64,000 nucleotides of DNA from Halopiger xanaduensis SH-6 (GTDB lineage Archaea; Halobacteriota; Halobacteria; Halobacteriales; Natrialbaceae), in the NCBI RefSeq assembly GCF_000217715.1, contig NC_015666.1, forward strand, positions 1,190,270 to 1,254,269. The letters are read 5' to 3'. The position numbers were made by a program, and so were the translations under genes. A model generated the notes under the pieces. The model was given only the letters and a program-made list of their open reading frames with translations, was not told the origin of the DNA and did not search any database. Shown here in pieces: positions 53,521-62,134 of this stretch. How positions within the stretch are numbered: the stretch's first letter is position 1; every line of letters starts with the position of its first letter.

Positions 53521-53715
53521 CCGTCGGGGACCACGACCTACTGGCCCCTCCACGCCGCTATGACCACGAACTGACCGTTCTGCTGCGTTTACTCGAGTTT
53601 CGCAACTGGTCTCGACTCACAGGCCCACGCGTTGTTTTGACAATGCTCATTATTAGTTTAGGATACCAGAACTGAAGTTGCGAATTCGTAAATACCTCCG
53701 GAACAAAGCGAGTCC

Positions 53716-53859
53716 ATGGACGCACCCGCATCCGAATCCGAAGATCCGATCACCGGCGTTCGGCTCGAGCGGCCCGAACCGCCGCTCTACATGCCCGGGA
53801 CGCCGACCGCCTCGTTCCTGGAGTACCTCGAACTGGCCGTCGCCGCGCTGCGTCGGTGA
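53716..53859 (+). CDS. small protein, 47 aa, abutting the FRG-domain gene
   Basis: ATG at 53716 opens 47 codons to TGA at 53859: MDAPASESEDPITGVRLERP, PEPPLYMPGTPTASFLEYLE, ending AVAALRR. The N-terminal Asp/Glu/Ser run and the C-terminal helix (ASFLEYLELAVAALRR) look protein-like. Its last base touches the stop of the convergent FRG gene. No family recognised. A 195-base gap (53521-53715) precedes it, with AT-rich sequence near 53640. Confidence 0.55.
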   Translation: MDAPASESEDPITGVRLERPEPPLYMPGTPTASFLEYLELAVAALRR

Positions 53860-54759
53860 TCAGTCGGTCGTCGGCCGGTAGTACTGTTTCAACCACGTCG
53901 TCAACCCCTCGAGCCCCGGGAACAGCGTCCGGTGGTTGACGTTCATCTGGTCCAGTTTGTCGCGGAACTCGAGCTTGAGATCGCCCGGCACGACGATCTT
54001 CCGGTAGCAGTCGGGCCGCTCCGCGAGCCACTCGTCGAGCGCCAGCCGCGGATCGGACTGGAACGAGAAGACGGCCGACTGGTTGGCGATGCGGTCGTCG
54101 ATCGCGGGCGGCCTGAAAAACAGCACGTACTGGTCGTCGGGTGCCGCGTCGGCGTCGACGCTCCAGCGCTCGCGCCAGAGGTCGTCCAGTCGGGCGACGT
54201 CGTCTAGGTTTCGAGCCGGATCCGGCGCCGCGTCGGCCGCGTTGGCCGCGTCGGACTCGAGCGTCGCGTTCGAGAGGAGGTGGACGTCGAGGACGTCCGT
54301 CGGCGTCCGCTCGAGGACGCGTCGGTAGGGGTCCGGCAGGCGCTCGTGGAGTTTGCGGTAGTCGACGGCCCAGATCGCCCCGTCGCGGGCGGCGTCGCCG
54401 TCCCGGACCGCGAAGTACGTCGCGACCAGCGGCGAGAACGACCAGTCGAGCAGCCGCGTCGGTAACCCGTAGTGTTCGGCGATCGAGAGGAGGTGCCAGA
54501 CCGACTCCGGTTCCTCGATCTCGTTCAAGGCGTACTGGAGAAAGTTCCGCAACAGCAGCGACTCGAGTTTCCACTCGCCGGAATCGCCGACGAACCGTTT
54601 GATCGACGTCTCGAGGGCGTGGTTCCTGTCGGGAACGCCCCGGAACACGTACGGGGAGCGGTGCCGGCCGATATCCGGCATCCACATCTCCGCGGTGAGC
54701 GACTCCTGCAGTTCGCTCCACGTCTCGACTCGATGCACCGGCGGCGGATCGGCGGTCAT
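53860..54759 (-). CDS. FRG domain-containing protein
   Basis: A 299-aa protein: MTADPPPVHRVETWSELQES, then YVFRGVPDRNHALETSIKRF with the namesake FRG motif (residues 39-41), LLRNFLQYALNEIEEPESVW, the conserved WxLLSIAEHYGLPTRLLDWS and SFSPLVATYFAVRDGDA. FRG domains are of unknown function and turn up in mobile and defence-rich regions of many bacteria and archaea. A defence role is an inference from family context; no mobile element is nearby here. The ATG at 54759 is chosen over 54813 because the first 18 residues are arginine-rich and poorly conserved. Confidence 0.82.
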   Translation of the reverse strand: MTADPPPVHRVETWSELQESLTAEMWMPDIGRHRSPYVFRGVPDRNHALETSIKRFVGDSGEWKLESLLLRNFLQYALNEIEEPESVWHLLSIAEHYGLPTRLLDWSFSPLVATYFAVRDGDAARDGAIWAVDYRKLHERLPDPYRRVLERTPTDVLDVHLLSNATLESDAANAADAAPDPARNLDDVARLDDLWRERWSVDADAAPDDQYVLFFRPPAIDDRIANQSAVFSFQSDPRLALDEWLAERPDCYRKIVVPGDLKLEFRDKLDQMNVNHRTLFPGLEGLTTWLKQYYRPTTD

Positions 54760-54857
54760 CGCTGCGCTCGGTCGCGCCGCCGTCGGTCGGTCGTTCGGTT
54801 CACGGCGACGCATACCTCGCGAGCGCGGAAAACGGTTGCCCGCGAGTACGCGGTCGG

Positions 54858-55616
54858 CTACTGCGCGAGGTAGCCGCCCTCGACGGGCAGCGTAACCCCG
54901 GTTACGCGCGAGGAGAGGTCCGAACCGAGGAACAGGACGGCGTTGGCGATCTCCTCGGGATCGGCCAGTCCCGGCATCGGCTCGGTGTTCAGGAACTGTT
55001 CCTCCATCTCGGGGTGCTCCTCGATGCTGCGCTCGATCATCTCGGTGCGGACGATGCCCGGCGCGACCGCGTTCGCGCGGATGCCATCCTCGGCGTACTC
55101 GATCGCCGCGTACTTCGTGAGGTGACTGACGGCCGCCTTCGCGGCCCCGTAGCCGCTGTACTGGGGGACCGCGACCTCGCCGCCGATCGAGGAAGCGCTG
55201 ACGATCGAGCCGCCGCCGTCCTCGAGCATCGCCCGAATTCCGTACTTCATCCCGTACCAGACGCCCTTGAGGTTCACCTCGATAATCTGCTCGAAGGCGT
55301 CGTTCTCGTACTCGTCGAGGCGGGCGACCGGCCCCTCGATGGCCGCGTTGTTGTAGAGGACGTCCAGCCCGCCGTACTCGTCGACGGCGGTCTCGATCAT
55401 CGCTTCGGCGTCCTCGGGGTCCGAAACGTCCGCCTCGACGAACGTCGCCTCGCCGCCGGCGCCGGCGATCGATTCGACGGTCGCCCGCCCGCCGTCGACG
55501 TCCACGTCGGCGACCACGACCGCCGCGCCGTTCTCGGCGAACGTCTTCGCCGTCTGCCGTCCGATTCCCGACCCTGCACCGGTGATGACCGCGACCTGCT
55601 CCTCGAGTAAGTTCAT
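54858..55616 (-). CDS. SDR family oxidoreductase
   Basis: A 252-aa classical short-chain dehydrogenase: TGAGSGIGRQTAKTFAENGA (cofactor motif), VVADVDVDGGRATVESIAG, the acidic Asp at the end of the second strand (NAD preference), NNAAI, the catalytic SSIGGEVAVPQYSGYGAAKA (Ser, Tyr and Lys), and the substrate loop NAVAPGIVRTEM. The C-terminal FLGSDLSSRVTGVTLPVEGG is the standard tail. Its substrate is unknown; 3-hydroxyacyl or glucose-dehydrogenase-like roles are all possible. Start at MNLLEEQVAVITGAG. Confidence 0.9.
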   Translation of the reverse strand: MNLLEEQVAVITGAGSGIGRQTAKTFAENGAAVVVADVDVDGGRATVESIAGAGGEATFVEADVSDPEDAEAMIETAVDEYGGLDVLYNNAAIEGPVARLDEYENDAFEQIIEVNLKGVWYGMKYGIRAMLEDGGGSIVSASSIGGEVAVPQYSGYGAAKAAVSHLTKYAAIEYAEDGIRANAVAPGIVRTEMIERSIEEHPEMEEQFLNTEPMPGLADPEEIANAVLFLGSDLSSRVTGVTLPVEGGYLAQ

Positions 55617-55765
55617 CGGATTACGGTTTCGCCGCCCGTCGGATATGCGTATTGGGTGACGAGTAAATGGACGCAGGAAACCACGCTTCACGTCTCTCGC
55701 GGAAACCATCAGAGGTCCTACATCTGGCAAAACTCTTACGGTGTCGGCATAACCATACCAGTCCC

Positions 55766-56155
55766 ATGGCACACTACGAATCCGACGTCCTGACGGTCGA
55801 ATGGGACTCGTCCCTCGAGGCGGTCATCATGAACTGGCACGACTTCGCGACGGGCGAGACGTATCGAGAGGGACTGAACGCCGGTCTGGATCTGGCGATC
55901 GAGAAGGGCGCGGCCAACTGGCTCGCGGATCTACGGGACCTCGGCACGCTCTCGGAGGACGACCAGCAGTGGACCCAGGAGGAGTGGCACCCGCGAGCGT
56001 TCGAGAGTTCGCTGTCGAACATGGCGATCGTCCAGCCCGAGAGCGTCGTCGCGAACCTCTCGGTCGAGGATCTCGTCCAGGAAGTCGGTTCGAACACGAC
56101 CTCGCGCATCTTCGACGACCGCGACGACGCCAGAGGGTGGCTTCGCGAGCAGTAG
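55766..56155 (+). CDS. SpoIIAA/STAS-like small protein
   Basis: A 129-aa protein: YESDVLTVEWDSSLEAVIMN, WHDFATGETYREGLNAGLDL, a middle helix (AIEKGAANWLADLRDLGTLS), WTQEEWHPRAFESSLSNMAI and the tail SRIFDDRDDARGWLREQ. This fits the SpoIIAA-like (STAS-related) single-domain family. It is 4 bases short of the convergent hydrolase stop. A CTTACGG box 29 nt upstream supports the ATG at 55766. Role unknown; SpoIIAA-like domains bind lipids or act in stress signalling in other organisms. Confidence 0.75.
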   Translation: MAHYESDVLTVEWDSSLEAVIMNWHDFATGETYREGLNAGLDLAIEKGAANWLADLRDLGTLSEDDQQWTQEEWHPRAFESSLSNMAIVQPESVVANLSVEDLVQEVGSNTTSRIFDDRDDARGWLREQ

Positions 56156-56159
56156 TCGA

Positions 56160-56783
56160 TTACGCCGCCTCGAGGAGCTTCGATTCGAAAAACGCGGCGA
56201 CGTCCTCGGCGATCGACGCTTGCTGACCGACGAAGAAGTGATCGCCGGAACGGGGAACGAGAGCCCGGTCTCCGGTTCCGGCCGCTGTTTCTCGAAGCCG
56301 CTCGACGATCGGTTCCCACTCGACCGTGGTATCCCGCTCGCCGTAGCACACCTGTACCGGACACGATATCGACTCGAGGGCCGCGACGGCGTCGAGGTCG
56401 TCGGCCAGCCGCGCCGTCGGGGCGAGCGCGGAGACGGCGTCGACGGCCTCGCACTCGGCCGCGCCCAGCAGGGCGAGCGTCGCGCCGAAGCTGTAGCCGA
56501 ACAGGCCGACGCGGTCGTGGCGGTCGGCGGCCCAGCGAACGGCGTTTCGGACGTCCGCGCGTTCGCCGTACCCCTCATCCCAGTCGCCGTAATCGAATCG
56601 GAGGGAGGCGATCTCGGCCTCGACGAGGGCGTCGCTGACGGCGACGAGGCGCCGGTCGCTTCGCGAGCCGCCCTGCTGGGGGTGGGGCGGACAGGCGACC
56701 ACGATCGCGTCCGGGTCGCCGTCTTCGGGCTCCTCGAGCGTCCCGCGGACGTCGCGCCCGCCGGGAACGAGAACGTCGGTCAT
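56160..56783 (-). CDS. alpha/beta hydrolase (dienelactone/DUF-type)
   Basis: A 207-aa protein: MTDVLVPGGRDVRGTLEEPE, IVVACPPHPQQGGSRSDRRL, a GLFGYSFGATLAL nucleophile elbow (GxSxG) and a late strand, PVQVCYGERDTTVEWEPIVE. A GDHFFVG His near the C-terminus completes the triad pattern. It resembles the small haloarchaeal hydrolases that act on short acyl or phospholipid substrates, but the substrate is unknown. It is convergent with the STAS-like gene and tandem with the larger hydrolase on the same strand. Confidence 0.8.
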   Translation of the reverse strand: MTDVLVPGGRDVRGTLEEPEDGDPDAIVVACPPHPQQGGSRSDRRLVAVSDALVEAEIASLRFDYGDWDEGYGERADVRNAVRWAADRHDRVGLFGYSFGATLALLGAAECEAVDAVSALAPTARLADDLDAVAALESISCPVQVCYGERDTTVEWEPIVERLRETAAGTGDRALVPRSGDHFFVGQQASIAEDVAAFFESKLLEAA

Positions 56784-56823
56784 GCTCGAGCGTTCCGGCC
56801 GCGCGATAATCAATTCGGGGCTG

Positions 56824-57681
56824 TCAGCGCTCCGCGAGGAACGAGTGAATCTCGTCGACGACCCGCTCGTGTCGGTCCCGGAGGACGCAGTGTCCGGCGC
56901 CGTCGACGTGGACGAGTCGACCGTCCGAAAGGTGCGACGCGGCCTCGCGGTGGCGCTCGCGGGAGCCGGGATCGGCGTCGGCTTTGAGGATCAACGTCGG
57001 CGCCTCGATGTCGGGAAAAACCGCGGCGGGATCGACGCGATCGGCCTCGAGAACCTGCTCGACGGCGGGATCGACGTTCAGATAGGTGTCGGCGAGCAGC
57101 GTCGCGAGTCGCTCGCGACCCTCGTCGACCAGCGTCTGTAGCCCGGCGTCGGTCTCGAGGACCGCCTCGCGGGTCGGGGCCGGCTGCCCGCGAATTCGCT
57201 CGGTGATCCGCTCGAGGAATTCGCCCTCGCCCTCGCCGTCGACGTCGTCGGACGCGGACTCGTCCGCACCCAGCCCGAGCAGTAGTTCGGGATCCTCGAG
57301 AACGACGGCGTGGGGCAGTTCCGGCTCGGTCGCGGCCGCCACTGCGACGGTCGTCCCGCCCATCGAGTGGCCGTACAGGACGGGATCCTCGAGTTCCAGC
57401 GCGTCGACGAGCCCGACGAGGTCGGCCGCCTGGTCGGCGTACTCGTACCCGTCTGCGGGGGCGTCCGAGCGTCCGTGACCTCGCGCGTCGTAGGTCACGA
57501 CGTCGTAGCCGGCGTCGGCGAGCGGTTCGACCAGCGGGATCCGCGAGCGACCGTCCGCGGTGATGCCGTGTGCGACCACGAACGGACGCCCGTCGCCGCC
57601 GCTGCGGTAGTAGTGAAGCGATGCGTCGTCCACCTCGAGATCGTCCTCTGACCAGCCGTCGAGCGTATCGGCAATCGTCAT
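56824..57681 (-). CDS. alpha/beta fold hydrolase
   Basis: A 285-aa protein with DDLEVDDASLHYYRSGGDGR, a VVAHGITADGRSRIPLVEPL oxyanion region, VVTYDARGHGRSDAPADGYE, VLYGHSMGGTTVAVAAATEP (the GxSxG elbow) and the catalytic Asp/His strand pair ILKADADPGSRERHREA and VDGAGHCVLRDRH. It fits the epoxide hydrolase/haloperoxidase-like group of alpha/beta hydrolases. It precedes the 207-aa hydrolase by 40 bases, so it may share a transcript. Substrate unknown. Confidence 0.85.
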   Translation of the reverse strand: MTIADTLDGWSEDDLEVDDASLHYYRSGGDGRPFVVAHGITADGRSRIPLVEPLADAGYDVVTYDARGHGRSDAPADGYEYADQAADLVGLVDALELEDPVLYGHSMGGTTVAVAAATEPELPHAVVLEDPELLLGLGADESASDDVDGEGEGEFLERITERIRGQPAPTREAVLETDAGLQTLVDEGRERLATLLADTYLNVDPAVEQVLEADRVDPAAVFPDIEAPTLILKADADPGSRERHREAASHLSDGRLVHVDGAGHCVLRDRHERVVDEIHSFLAER

Positions 57682-57715
57682 TCGTTGGAACTGTCTCGGC
57701 GACCGGTATTAGTAC

Positions 57716-57952
57716 TCAGTGCTGAGAAACGCCGATGCTGTGAGGCGCGTGCACCGCGGTCGCCGTCTCGAGTCCGGCGGCGACCGGGAAGTTCAGTACG
57801 CTGCCGTAGCGATCGTCTGTCCCAGAGCCCGACGCGCCGTCGGCCGGTGACGGCTCCCCGGAACCTGCCGTGCGGTCCGCCGTACGTCGCCGCCGTGGCG
57901 ATTGGGGACGTCCCGAGATCGCATCGACGCGATCCCCGCGTTCTCGGTCCAA
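57716..57952 (-). CDS. possible small protein, 78 aa
   Basis: Minus-strand frame of 78 codons. Arg/Asp/Ser-rich N-terminus, then YGSVLNFPVAAGLETATAVH and the end APHSIGVSQH. The C-terminal half is hydrophobic and ordered, unlike a random shadow frame, but no promoter or family is obvious. It lies between the hydrolase gene (ends 57681) and the PspA gene, within a 340-base gap that is otherwise empty of recognised genes. Low confidence. Confidence 0.3.
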   Translation of the reverse strand: MDRERGDRVDAISGRPQSPRRRRTADRTAGSGEPSPADGASGSGTDDRYGSVLNFPVAAGLETATAVHAPHSIGVSQH

Positions 57953-57990
57953 CTCGCCCGATCCGTTCGTTGTCTGTTATTGATGTGATG

Positions 57991-57999
57991 TTTTTAAGG
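57991..57999 (+). promoter_or_regulatory. TATA box of the PspA gene
   Basis: TTTTTAAGG is centred about 27 bases before the ATG at 58022, predicting a leaderless transcript. Confidence 0.6.
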
Positions 58000-58021
58000 A
58001 TGACGAGCGATACGTACGACT

Positions 58022-58906
58022 ATGGGCATCCTCTCTCGGACCTCCTACGTCATCCGGTCGAAGATCAACTCGCTGCTCAACCGGGCTGAGGACCCGACCG
58101 AGACGCTCGATTATTCGTACGAGCAGATGCGAGACCAGCTTCAGGAGGTCAAACGCGGCATCGCCGACCTCACCACGCAGAAAAAGCGCCTCGAGATGCA
58201 AAAGCGGCGCCTCGAGGAGAACGTCGAGAAACACAACGAGCAGGCCCGCACCGCGGTCCAGCAGAACCGCGAGGATCTGGCGCGGCGCGCGCTCGAGAAG
58301 AAGAAGACGAAGATGAACCAGATCGAGGATCTGGAGCGCCAGATCTCCGACCTGCAGAGCCAGCAGGATCAGCTGATCGAACAGAAGAACGAACTCCAGA
58401 GCCGCATCGAGGAGTTCCGCACCAAGAAGGAGACGATGAAGGCCCGCCACGAGGCTGCCAAGGCGAGTTCCCAGGTTTCGGAGGCGATCACGGCCACCGG
58501 CGACGAGTTCGAGGACGTCGGCCGCGCCATCGAGCGCGCCGAGGAGCAGACCGAGGACATGGAGGCCCGCGCCGCGGCGATGGACGAACTCCACGAATCG
58601 GGCGCGTTCGAGGACGTCATGTCCGACAAGGACGACATCGACCGCGAACTCGAGCAGCTCTCGACCGACAGCGGCGTCGAGGCCGAACTCGAGACGCTCA
58701 AGTCGGAGGTCGGAGAGGGCGAGGCAGCGACGGAGACGGAGGCCCAGGCTGCCGACGCCGAGACGGCCGACGCGGACGCCGACGCCGACGCTGACGCTGA
58801 AACCGAACCCGAGGTCGACGACGCGGAGCTGACCGAACTCGAGGAGGGGGATCAGGCGGACGTCGAAGCCGAACTCGCGGAGCTGCAGGACGAAGAGAAC
58901 GCCTGA
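58022..58906 (+). CDS. pspA: PspA/IM30 family protein
   Basis: A 294-aa coiled-coil protein: MGILSRTSYVIRSKINSLLN (membrane-binding N-terminal amphipathic helix), AEDPTETLDYSYEQMRDQLQ, then an almost unbroken helix to about residue 190 (KKRLEMQKRRLEENVEKHNE, KTKMNQIEDLERQISDL). The last ~75 residues are acidic low complexity (DADADADADAETEPE). The PspA/ESCRT-III fold stabilises membranes under stress. The acidic tail is a halophilic addition. Confidence 0.92.
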   Translation: MGILSRTSYVIRSKINSLLNRAEDPTETLDYSYEQMRDQLQEVKRGIADLTTQKKRLEMQKRRLEENVEKHNEQARTAVQQNREDLARRALEKKKTKMNQIEDLERQISDLQSQQDQLIEQKNELQSRIEEFRTKKETMKARHEAAKASSQVSEAITATGDEFEDVGRAIERAEEQTEDMEARAAAMDELHESGAFEDVMSDKDDIDRELEQLSTDSGVEAELETLKSEVGEGEAATETEAQAADAETADADADADADAETEPEVDDAELTELEEGDQADVEAELAELQDEENA

Positions 58907-59052
58907 GCGGCCGCTGTTGGTTGTTTTGTGGTTCGGTCGCCGAGACGACGAGCGGCGAGCGACTGCGTTTCGAACGACGGTTGCGTAGCGAGCGACGGTT
59001 GAAGGGGCCGGACGATCCCGGAGCCGGCGTTCCACCGGCGATCTACCGGCGA

Positions 59053-59571
59053 TCAGGACGGCGTTCCCAACACGGTAATGTCGTAGTCCGCGACGTTGGC
59101 CGGGGGCAGAAGGACGACGACTTGGAACTCCCACGCCTCGCCGCCGTCGAGGTCGCCGGTACTGGCGAAGTAGCGGCCGAGCATGTTGCCGGAGCCGTTG
59201 TAGATCCGGGTTCGAACTTCCACGAGCTGGATCCGGTCCCCGCCCGTGTTCTGGACTGTTCCCTGAATCGTCGATCCGAGGTACCCGCTCTCGACGACGA
59301 ACTCGTGGTCGATCAGCGAGAGCGACTCGAGCGGCGTCACCGAGGTGTTGGGCTGTTGCTGGGCGAGCGCGGTCGCCGCGGACATCTGCGACGCCGAGCG
59401 GTTGGAGGCGTTGCTGGCGTTGACGTCGCCGACGTTGCCCTCCTCGTAGGACGGCTCGCCGTCGAGACCGCCGCTGCCGGTACAGCCGGCCCCGGCCGCC
59501 GCGACGACGCCCGCACCGAGCGACGCGAGGACGCGGCGGCGTGACCGGCTCGTCGACTCCGAGCGCGTCAT
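59053..59571 (-). CDS. FxLYD-domain lipoprotein (Tat)
   Basis: A 172-aa protein: twin-arginine-type signal SRSRRRVLASLGAGVVAAAG followed by the lipobox AGC, so it is lipid anchored at the cell surface. An Asn/Ser-rich linker (NVGDVNASNASNRSASQM) leads to a beta sandwich (FVVESGYLGSTIQGTVQNTG, ILLVEVRTRIYNGSGNMLG-like strands) that matches the FxLYD/DUF3426-like fold. Function unknown. It is convergent with pspA and divergent from the membrane-protein array. Confidence 0.72.
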   Translation of the reverse strand: MTRSESTSRSRRRVLASLGAGVVAAAGAGCTGSGGLDGEPSYEEGNVGDVNASNASNRSASQMSAATALAQQQPNTSVTPLESLSLIDHEFVVESGYLGSTIQGTVQNTGGDRIQLVEVRTRIYNGSGNMLGRYFASTGDLDGGEAWEFQVVVLLPPANVADYDITVLGTPS

Positions 59572-59818
59572 CGCCCTCGATCCCTCGTGGACAGGTCGTT
59601 TCCCTCACCGAGCATGTACTAGCGCGACACCGCCGACGCATTTCAGTGTAGGCCCTGAACGCTGAAAGCGGGTCTCGGAACGGGACGGGCGATCGTATCA
59701 ACGGTCGAGACTGTCAGCGACCCGCGGCGGTCGACTCGCTGCGTGCCGCGGACCGGTCTCCGCGCCGGTGATGTGTGCAACGCAGGCCCTTATTGTCGGG
59801 TGCGTGGAACGTGTCGGT

Positions 59819-60877
59819 ATGGGGTCCTCCGAGACCGAGACCGACGAGACGCTCGAGTCCTACGGGGCCGACGTGGGGAGGCAGGCGGGGCCGGTGACGC
59901 AGTTCCACGAGTGGTTCCTGATTCAGGGGAATCGATTAGCGGTCGCGGGACTGGTCTCGCTGGTCATCTTCGCGCTGGTCGTCGCGCTGCACGAACTCGG
60001 GGTTATCAACTTCGTCAATCCGAACTCCGTCACGCGCGTCGCCAGCGGGATGATCGCGGGGACGTTCTCGCTCGTGACGCTGGTCGTCTCGGTCAATCAG
60101 CTCATCCTCTCCCAGGAGTTCAGTTCGGCGGGAAAGGCGCGCGACCGGTTCGAGAGCGTCGTGGACTTCCGCGAGGACGTAGCGACGGAAGCGGCCATCC
60201 CCGCGACGCCGGCCGCACCGACCCGGGTCCTCGATCTGATCATCGAATCGATCCGCCACGAGGCGGTCCAGCTCGCCGACACCGTCGCGGACAACGACGA
60301 CCGTGAGGTTCGCGAGACGGTCACGCGGTACACCAACAGTGTTCGAGAGCGGGCCGATCGGGTCGACGAGACGCTCGAGCAGTCGTCGTTCGGGACGTTC
60401 TCGGCAGTTTCAGCGGCGATCAACTACGACGAGGCCTGGCAGCTGTACGTCGCGACGCACCTGCGCAACGAGTACGCCGATTCGCTGACGCCGGCCGCGA
60501 CGGAGCAGTTCGACGAGCTGATCGGCTCCCTGAAGCTGTTCAACGTGGCCCGCGAGCAGTTCAAGACGACGTACCTGCAGCGGGAGCTCACCCGGTTCTC
60601 GCAGTTGACGATCTACTGCGGGGTGCCGTCGATCCTGTCGGCGATCCTCGTCGGCCTCCTGTACGCCGATTTCGCCGGGCCGAGCGTCAGCGCCGCCGTC
60701 CTCCCCTACGTGGTGAGCGTGCTGATCGTCGTCGTCCTCTCGCCGCTCGCGCTGTTGGTCTCCTACATTCTGCGGACCGCGACGGTCACGCGCCGCACCG
60801 CGTCGGTCGGCCCGATGATTCCGCAGAAAGACCCCGACGAAGGACCCTTCGACGTGGAGTACGGCGAGGATCGGTAG
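59819..60877 (+). CDS. membrane protein of a four-copy paralog array, member 1
   Basis: A 352-aa protein with about four TM helices: GNRLAVAGLVSLVIFALVVA and SGMIAGTFSLVTLVVSVNQL at the N-terminus, YCGVPSILSAILVGLLYADF and YVVSVLIVVVLSPLALLVSY at the C-terminus. A soluble helical domain (about 105-260) lies between. Array motifs: NQLILSQEF, FGTFSAVSAAINYDEAWQLY, NVAREQFKTTYLQRELTRFS and SYILRTATVTRRTASVGPMI. A TATA-like CTTATTG about 28 nt upstream supports the ATG at 59819. No known family; a channel or sensor role is possible but unproven. Confidence 0.72.
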   Translation: MGSSETETDETLESYGADVGRQAGPVTQFHEWFLIQGNRLAVAGLVSLVIFALVVALHELGVINFVNPNSVTRVASGMIAGTFSLVTLVVSVNQLILSQEFSSAGKARDRFESVVDFREDVATEAAIPATPAAPTRVLDLIIESIRHEAVQLADTVADNDDREVRETVTRYTNSVRERADRVDETLEQSSFGTFSAVSAAINYDEAWQLYVATHLRNEYADSLTPAATEQFDELIGSLKLFNVAREQFKTTYLQRELTRFSQLTIYCGVPSILSAILVGLLYADFAGPSVSAAVLPYVVSVLIVVVLSPLALLVSYILRTATVTRRTASVGPMIPQKDPDEGPFDVEYGEDR

Positions 60878-60885
60878 GCGTTACG

Positions 60886-61932
60886 CTACTTCCATCCGAC
60901 GTCCGAACCGCGGTCCGTCTCCCGCAGAATAAAGGGGCCGATCGCGAGCGTCCACTTCGCAACCGTGACGATCCGGAGGATGTACGACAGGAAGATCGCA
61001 AACGGCGTCACGCCGACGGCGAAGCAGAGGCCGATGATCAGCAGGCCGTGATCGAAGCCCGCCGTCGTCCCCGTTACGTCGCCCACCTCGAAGACGAGGA
61101 TCATGTACGCCGAGACCGCCAGCGCGGGCAGCGCGAGGTACGCCAGCGCCCGCGAGAGGGTGATGATCTCCCACCGGAAGTACAGCGTCTTGAAGTGCTC
61201 GCGGGCCGGCCCGAAGAACCCGAGCACCTCGAGCAACTCCTCGAGTTCGTCGTCGACGGCGTCGGGAAGCGCCCCCTCGTGTCGGTTGCGAACTCGGTTG
61301 CCGGTGTAGATCTTCCAGGAGTAGTTGTACTCGAGGGCAGCCTTGACGACCTCGAACCGCCCGAACTCCTTTCCCTCGAGGCTGTCGGCGACCCGGTCGG
61401 CGTCGACCGCGATCCCCTCGGCGTACTCGCGGACGTCTTCGCGAACCGATTCGTCGAGGTCCGGGGACGACTCGAGCGCGGCGAGGAGTTCGTCGGCGCG
61501 GTCGCCGGTCGCTTCGACGAGCCCTCGGAGGAACGCGGAGGGTTCGGGGGGACTGGTCGTCCGATCGACGGCGTCTTCGGCGTCCCGCCGGAACTCGAGC
61601 GCACCCGCCATCCGTTCGCGCTGCTCGTCGACCGGGCCGAGCTCCTCCGCGAGGACGAACTGGTTGAACGTCAACACGAGGGTGACGCCCATGATGATCC
61701 CGATGATGGTCGGGGTGAAGACGGCGGAGATCGGCGCGGGGTCGAACAGCTTCGAGATGGAGCCGGGACCGAACTCGCCGAGGGCGACGAGGATGACGTA
61801 CGAGACGGCGAGCATCGCGCCGGCCACGAGGACTCGGTTCCCCTCGACCAGAAACCACAGCACCGGGCGGCCGCCGGGAACGCGATCGACCATCGCGTTC
61901 GACGTCTCGGCGCTCCCGTCGGACTCGCTCAT
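60886..61932 (-). CDS. membrane protein of a four-copy paralog array, member 2
   Basis: A 348-aa protein in the opposite direction, its stop 9 bases from member 1's. It keeps the array pattern: GNRVLVAGAMLAVSYVILVA, NQFVLAEELGPVDEQRERMA, EFGRFEVVKAALEYNYSWKI, FFGPAREHFKTLYFRWEIIT, LAYLALPALAVSAYMILVFE and IFLSYILRIVTVAKWTLAIG followed by PFIL. It has AEEL where the other members have SQE(L/F). The start at MSESDG is four codons inside the longest frame. Confidence 0.72.
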   Translation of the reverse strand: MSESDGSAETSNAMVDRVPGGRPVLWFLVEGNRVLVAGAMLAVSYVILVALGEFGPGSISKLFDPAPISAVFTPTIIGIIMGVTLVLTFNQFVLAEELGPVDEQRERMAGALEFRRDAEDAVDRTTSPPEPSAFLRGLVEATGDRADELLAALESSPDLDESVREDVREYAEGIAVDADRVADSLEGKEFGRFEVVKAALEYNYSWKIYTGNRVRNRHEGALPDAVDDELEELLEVLGFFGPAREHFKTLYFRWEIITLSRALAYLALPALAVSAYMILVFEVGDVTGTTAGFDHGLLIIGLCFAVGVTPFAIFLSYILRIVTVAKWTLAIGPFILRETDRGSDVGWK

Positions 61933-62134
61933 ACGGATCGACACACCAGCGCCGGTCGTACAAGTGTTGCCGTCGTTTGCACGCAGCTAACTCGCTCTGT
62001 GAGCGCCGCGGTCGCGGTCGCAGCGGCGATCGGGGCGGGACCGGACGCCGCGACCGCAACCGGGACGCGATCGGTCCGTCTAGTCGCTCCGTACCGAGCG
62101 TACGCTTTTTCCCGCGGTCGTTGAGATGCGGGGT

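Noticed and set aside
50968-53553. 861-codon minus-strand frame opposite herA
   Set aside because: Antisense shadow; the plus strand carries clear HerA motifs (Walker A and B) and a promoter.
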